From the NCBI GenBank assembly GCA_015661465.1, contig DQVZ01000091.1, positions 1 through 7,459 of the forward strand: DNA of 7,459 nucleotides, given 5' to 3'. Shown one piece after another: positions 5,660 to 7,459 of this stretch (its first letter is position 1; each line of letters starts with the position of its first letter). The notes under the pieces were generated by a model. That model made no database searches and was not told where the DNA came from. It saw only the letters and a program-made list of their open reading frames with translations. The translations under genes and the position numbers were made by a program. The stretch is from Aquifex aeolicus. GTDB lineage: Bacteria > Aquificota > Aquificia > Aquificales > Aquificaceae.

Positions 5660-6538
5660 ATGATGTTATTGGATAAAACTCTGTTCATAATCCTTGTTAT
5701 ATTTTTTGCTTATGGTTTGAAAAAGATAAACGTTTTTAGAGAGAACGATGCAATTGTTTTCATAAATTTTGTAATTTATTTTGCATTACCTTTAACAATT
5801 CTGCAGAATGTAAGGTTTATAAATGTAAATAAAGATGTATTAATTGTTCCATTAATAGCGTGGATTTCTATATTAATTTCTATATTTATTGCATATACCA
5901 TCGGAAAACTTTTAAAATTAAAAACAGAAACTCTAAAATCTTTTATTTTGATTTCCTCTTTCGGAAATACCGCATTTATGGGATACCCTTTTGTTTTCGC
6001 TCTCGAAGGAGAAGAAGCTCTGACTTACGCGATAATCTACGACCAGCTCGGTTCTTTTCTTCTAGTTATAACCTTCGGACTGTTCATAGCCATAGGAAGA
6101 TTTGCAATAAAGGAATTATTAACCTTTCCTCCTTTCATTGCCCTTGTACTTTCTTTTTTCTTTCACAATATACATTTACCGAGTTTCTTGGAGTATTTTC
6201 TCGAAATAGTTTCCTCTTCTCTTATTCCCGTTATACTGTTTTCTTTAGGCTTAAGATTGGAGTTTAAAGATTTCAGCTCCGACAAGAAAGTTCTCTTCTT
6301 AGCACTCTTTATAAAGATGATAGCTGCACCTTCAATGCTTTTATTTTTACTAAAATTTATGAATCTTCATTCTTTACCTTACAAGGTAGCCTTATTAGAA
6401 ACAGCTATGCCTCCTATGGTTTTTGCCGGTGTTCTTGCTTTAAAATACCAGCTTGATTATAAATTGGCTTTCTCAGCTATTACTTTAGGGATAGTTATCA
6501 GCTTGTTTACCGTTCCGCTTTTTGGAAACTTACTTTGA
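5660..6538 (+). CDS. Auxin efflux carrier (AEC) family membrane transporter
   Basis: The 292-residue product is an inner-membrane protein with about ten hydrophobic segments, roughly at 6-20, 32-50, 59-81, 94-115, 121-145, 156-170, 184-200, 211-232, 241-262 and 270-287. Family motifs are visible in both repeats: GNTAFMGYP (102-110) and YDQLGSF (127-133) in the middle, and TAMPPMVFAGVLALKY (248-263) near the end. The length suits bacterial AEC proteins (about 300-320). Bacterial members such as MdcF- and YfdV-like proteins are linked to carboxylate transport; the substrate here cannot be told from sequence. Two adjacent ATGs (5660, 5663) are possible starts, neither with a ribosome binding site. 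The gene is separated from the glmU operon by a terminator-like hairpin and has its own -10 element. Its stop is 12 bases from the stop of convergent leuD. Confidence 0.9.
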   Translation: MMLLDKTLFIILVIFFAYGLKKINVFRENDAIVFINFVIYFALPLTILQNVRFINVNKDVLIVPLIAWISILISIFIAYTIGKLLKLKTETLKSFILISSFGNTAFMGYPFVFALEGEEALTYAIIYDQLGSFLLVITFGLFIAIGRFAIKELLTFPPFIALVLSFFFHNIHLPSFLEYFLEIVSSSLIPVILFSLGLRLEFKDFSSDKKVLFLALFIKMIAAPSMLLFLLKFMNLHSLPYKVALLETAMPPMVFAGVLALKYQLDYKLAFSAITLGIVISLFTVPLFGNLL

Positions 6539-6550
6539 TTTTTCCTAAAA

Positions 6551-7057
6551 TTACTTTTTGGCGAGTTTTTCCTTAGCGTAGGCCATAAGACCTCCGGCCC
6601 TTAATATATCCTGAAGCTCTTTAGGGAATTTGGTAGCCTGGAATTCTTTACCTGTTCTTAGATTTTTAATAATTCCCTTTTCAAGGTCTACCTCTATCTC
6701 ATCTCCGTGCTCTATTTCATCAACTGCCTGGGGAGATTCTACTATCGGCAATCCTATATTTATAGCATTTCTGAAGAAAATTCTCGCAAAGGATTTAGCG
6801 ATAACTACGGGCACTCCCGCATACTTTATAGCTATGGGAGCGTGTTCTCTGGAAGAACCTGAACCGAAATTCTTTCCTGCAACTATTATATCTCCTTCCT
6901 TATGCTCCTGAGCAAAGTTAGGATGCTGACTGTCTTCCATAACGTGCTTGGCAAGTTCATAGGGGTCAGAGGTATTTAAGTACCTTGCAGGTATGATTTG
7001 GTCTGTATCCACATTATCTCCAAATTTCCAAACTCTACCTTTAAATCTCATCTGCAT
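6551..7057 (-). CDS. leuD: 3-isopropylmalate dehydratase small subunit (LeuD)
   Basis: LeuD is the swivel-domain subunit that, with the iron-sulfur subunit LeuC, isomerises 2-isopropylmalate to 3-isopropylmalate in leucine synthesis. The 168-residue product is the short archaeal/thermophile type (E. coli about 200). Visible motifs are GDNVDTDQIIPARYL (13-27), the substrate-recognition loop YLNT (26-29), GSGSSREHA (65-73) with the conserved substrate-binding Ser and Arg, and FARIFFRNAINIGLP (90-104). The related homoaconitase small subunit carries Arg in this loop (YLRT, from memory), so LeuD is favoured, but the two can be confused. leuC is not in the window. Two starts are possible, ATG at 7057 and ATG two codons in at 7051; MRFKGRVWKFG is the more usual family beginning. 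Neither has a Shine-Dalgarno sequence. The gene is divergent from mqnC and convergent with the transporter gene. Confidence 0.95.
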   Translation of the reverse strand: MQMRFKGRVWKFGDNVDTDQIIPARYLNTSDPYELAKHVMEDSQHPNFAQEHKEGDIIVAGKNFGSGSSREHAPIAIKYAGVPVVIAKSFARIFFRNAINIGLPIVESPQAVDEIEHGDEIEVDLEKGIIKNLRTGKEFQATKFPKELQDILRAGGLMAYAKEKLAKK

Positions 7058-7108
7058 AATATTTAATATTACGAGATTTTTTATTTTATTTAACCCGGAG
7101 GTGAATTA
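7058..7108. promoter_or_regulatory. Divergent leuD/mqnC intergenic region
   Basis: This 51-base AT-rich spacer must hold the promoters of both genes unless they lie in coding sequence. AATATT occurs twice (near 7058-7070), forming a near-palindrome directly in front of leuD. On the - strand TAATAT ends 8 bases before the leuD ATG and could be a weak -10, but only 4 of 6 bases match. I see no convincing -35 for either direction. Confidence 0.3.
7097..7103 (+). promoter_or_regulatory. Shine-Dalgarno site of mqnC
   Basis: GGAGGTG lies 5 bases before the ATG at 7109, a strong and well-spaced ribosome binding site that fixes the start. Confidence 0.85.
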
Positions 7109-7459
7109 ATGAAAACTTTATCTATAGATAGTATAAAGGATAAAGTGATAAAGGGAGAAAGAATATATCCTGAGGAAGCTCTCTACCTTTGGGAGAATGT
7201 AGATTTTGTCACTTTGGGAAATCTTGCCGATTTTGTAAGAAAGAAGTTTCATCCGGAGGATATAGTTACCTTCGTTGTAGATAGGAATGTGAATTATACA
7301 AACGTATGTATAGCAGGATGTAAATTTTGTGCCTTTTACAGGAAAAAGTCCGATAACGATGCATACCTTTTAGATATACAAACAATACTCGATAAGGTAA
7401 GAGAACTTGTTGAATGGGGCGGTACGACACTACTCATGCAGGGTGGGATAAACCCGGAT
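7109..7459 (+). CDS. mqnC: Cyclic dehypoxanthine futalosine synthase (MqnC), 5' part only
   Basis: MqnC is a radical-SAM enzyme of the futalosine route to menaquinone. It cyclises dehypoxanthine futalosine, the step after nucleobase removal. Only the first 117 codons are present; the frame is open to the window edge (full family length is about 360-380). The N-terminal helical segment is followed by DRNVNYTNVC, with the [4Fe-4S] triad C67-x3-C71-x2-C74 in CIAGCKFCAFYR, and then GGTTLLMQGGINPD (104-117), the family's next conserved block. The Tyr in CAFYR and NYTNVC favour MqnC over the paralogue MqnE (aminofutalosine synthase), which has CAFSR and NPTN-type motifs. It indicates a naphthoquinone-based respiratory chain made from chorismate by the futalosine pathway. 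It is not obviously linked to divergent leuD. Confidence 0.92.
   Translation, partial: MKTLSIDSIKDKVIKGERIYPEEALYLWENVDFVTLGNLADFVRKKFHPEDIVTFVVDRNVNYTNVCIAGCKFCAFYRKKSDNDAYLLDIQTILDKVRELVEWGGTTLLMQGGINPD

Noticed and set aside
5860..6267. 135-codon frame inside the transporter gene
   Set aside because: It is out of frame with a clear membrane protein and has no ribosome binding site or family features; a shadow frame.
6551..7057. Homoaconitase small subunit instead of LeuD
   Set aside because: The recognition loop is YLNT without the Arg expected in homoaconitase, and the overall sequence fits the short LeuD type; not fully excluded.
1..7459. CRISPR arrays, tRNA or rRNA genes, insertion sequences, phage genes
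   Set aside because: No spaced repeats, cloverleaf, rRNA core motifs, transposase or inverted terminal repeats were seen; the window is ordinary core chromosome apart from the items reported.

Overview
The window looks like chromosome from a thermophile of the Aquificaceae, Aquifex or a close relative. The basis is AT-rich, Lys/Glu/Ile-rich coding with heavy use of AGA, AGG and ATA codons, tightly packed genes, and the gene set: a short sigma-54, lipid A genes, and the start of a futalosine-pathway menaquinone gene. From memory the rpoN - unknown - unknown - lpxA - glmU order is also that of Aquifex aeolicus, but I cannot check this and do not name a species.

Layout. Bases 1-206 hold no gene I can defend, but 54-173 is a run of three strong hairpins: a candidate structured RNA or long 3' untranslated region. 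From 207 to 5500 five genes run on the + strand with gaps of 10, -1, 31 and 13 bases, so probably one operon: rpoN (sigma-54), an 83-residue helical protein of unknown function, a 532-residue protein built from a degenerate response-regulator receiver and a metal-ligand-less copy of the flavodiiron-type metallo-beta-lactamase fold, lpxA and glmU. GlmU makes UDP-GlcNAc, the starting material of the lipid A pathway that LpxA enters, so these two belong together. The link to sigma-54 and the degenerate sensor-like protein is unexplained.

Bases 5501-5659 are unusually rich in signals. A near-consensus sigma-70 promoter overlaps the end of glmU. It is followed by a hairpin, a C-rich tract with four UCCC motifs (a G-quadruplex motif on the - strand), a T7 run and a perfect 8-bp GC-rich hairpin. 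I read this as a candidate small RNA of roughly 110-120 nt. A separate extended -10 element lies just before the next gene, an auxin-efflux-carrier-family membrane transporter (5660-6538, +), which may be leaderless.

The transporter converges, with a gap of only 12 bases, on leuD (6551-7057, -), the small subunit of 3-isopropylmalate dehydratase (leucine synthesis). Divergent from leuD is the 5' part of mqnC (7109 onward, +), a radical-SAM enzyme of menaquinone synthesis cut by the window edge.

The two most interesting items are the 532-residue pseudo-sensor encoded next to rpoN and the putative C-rich small RNA after glmU.
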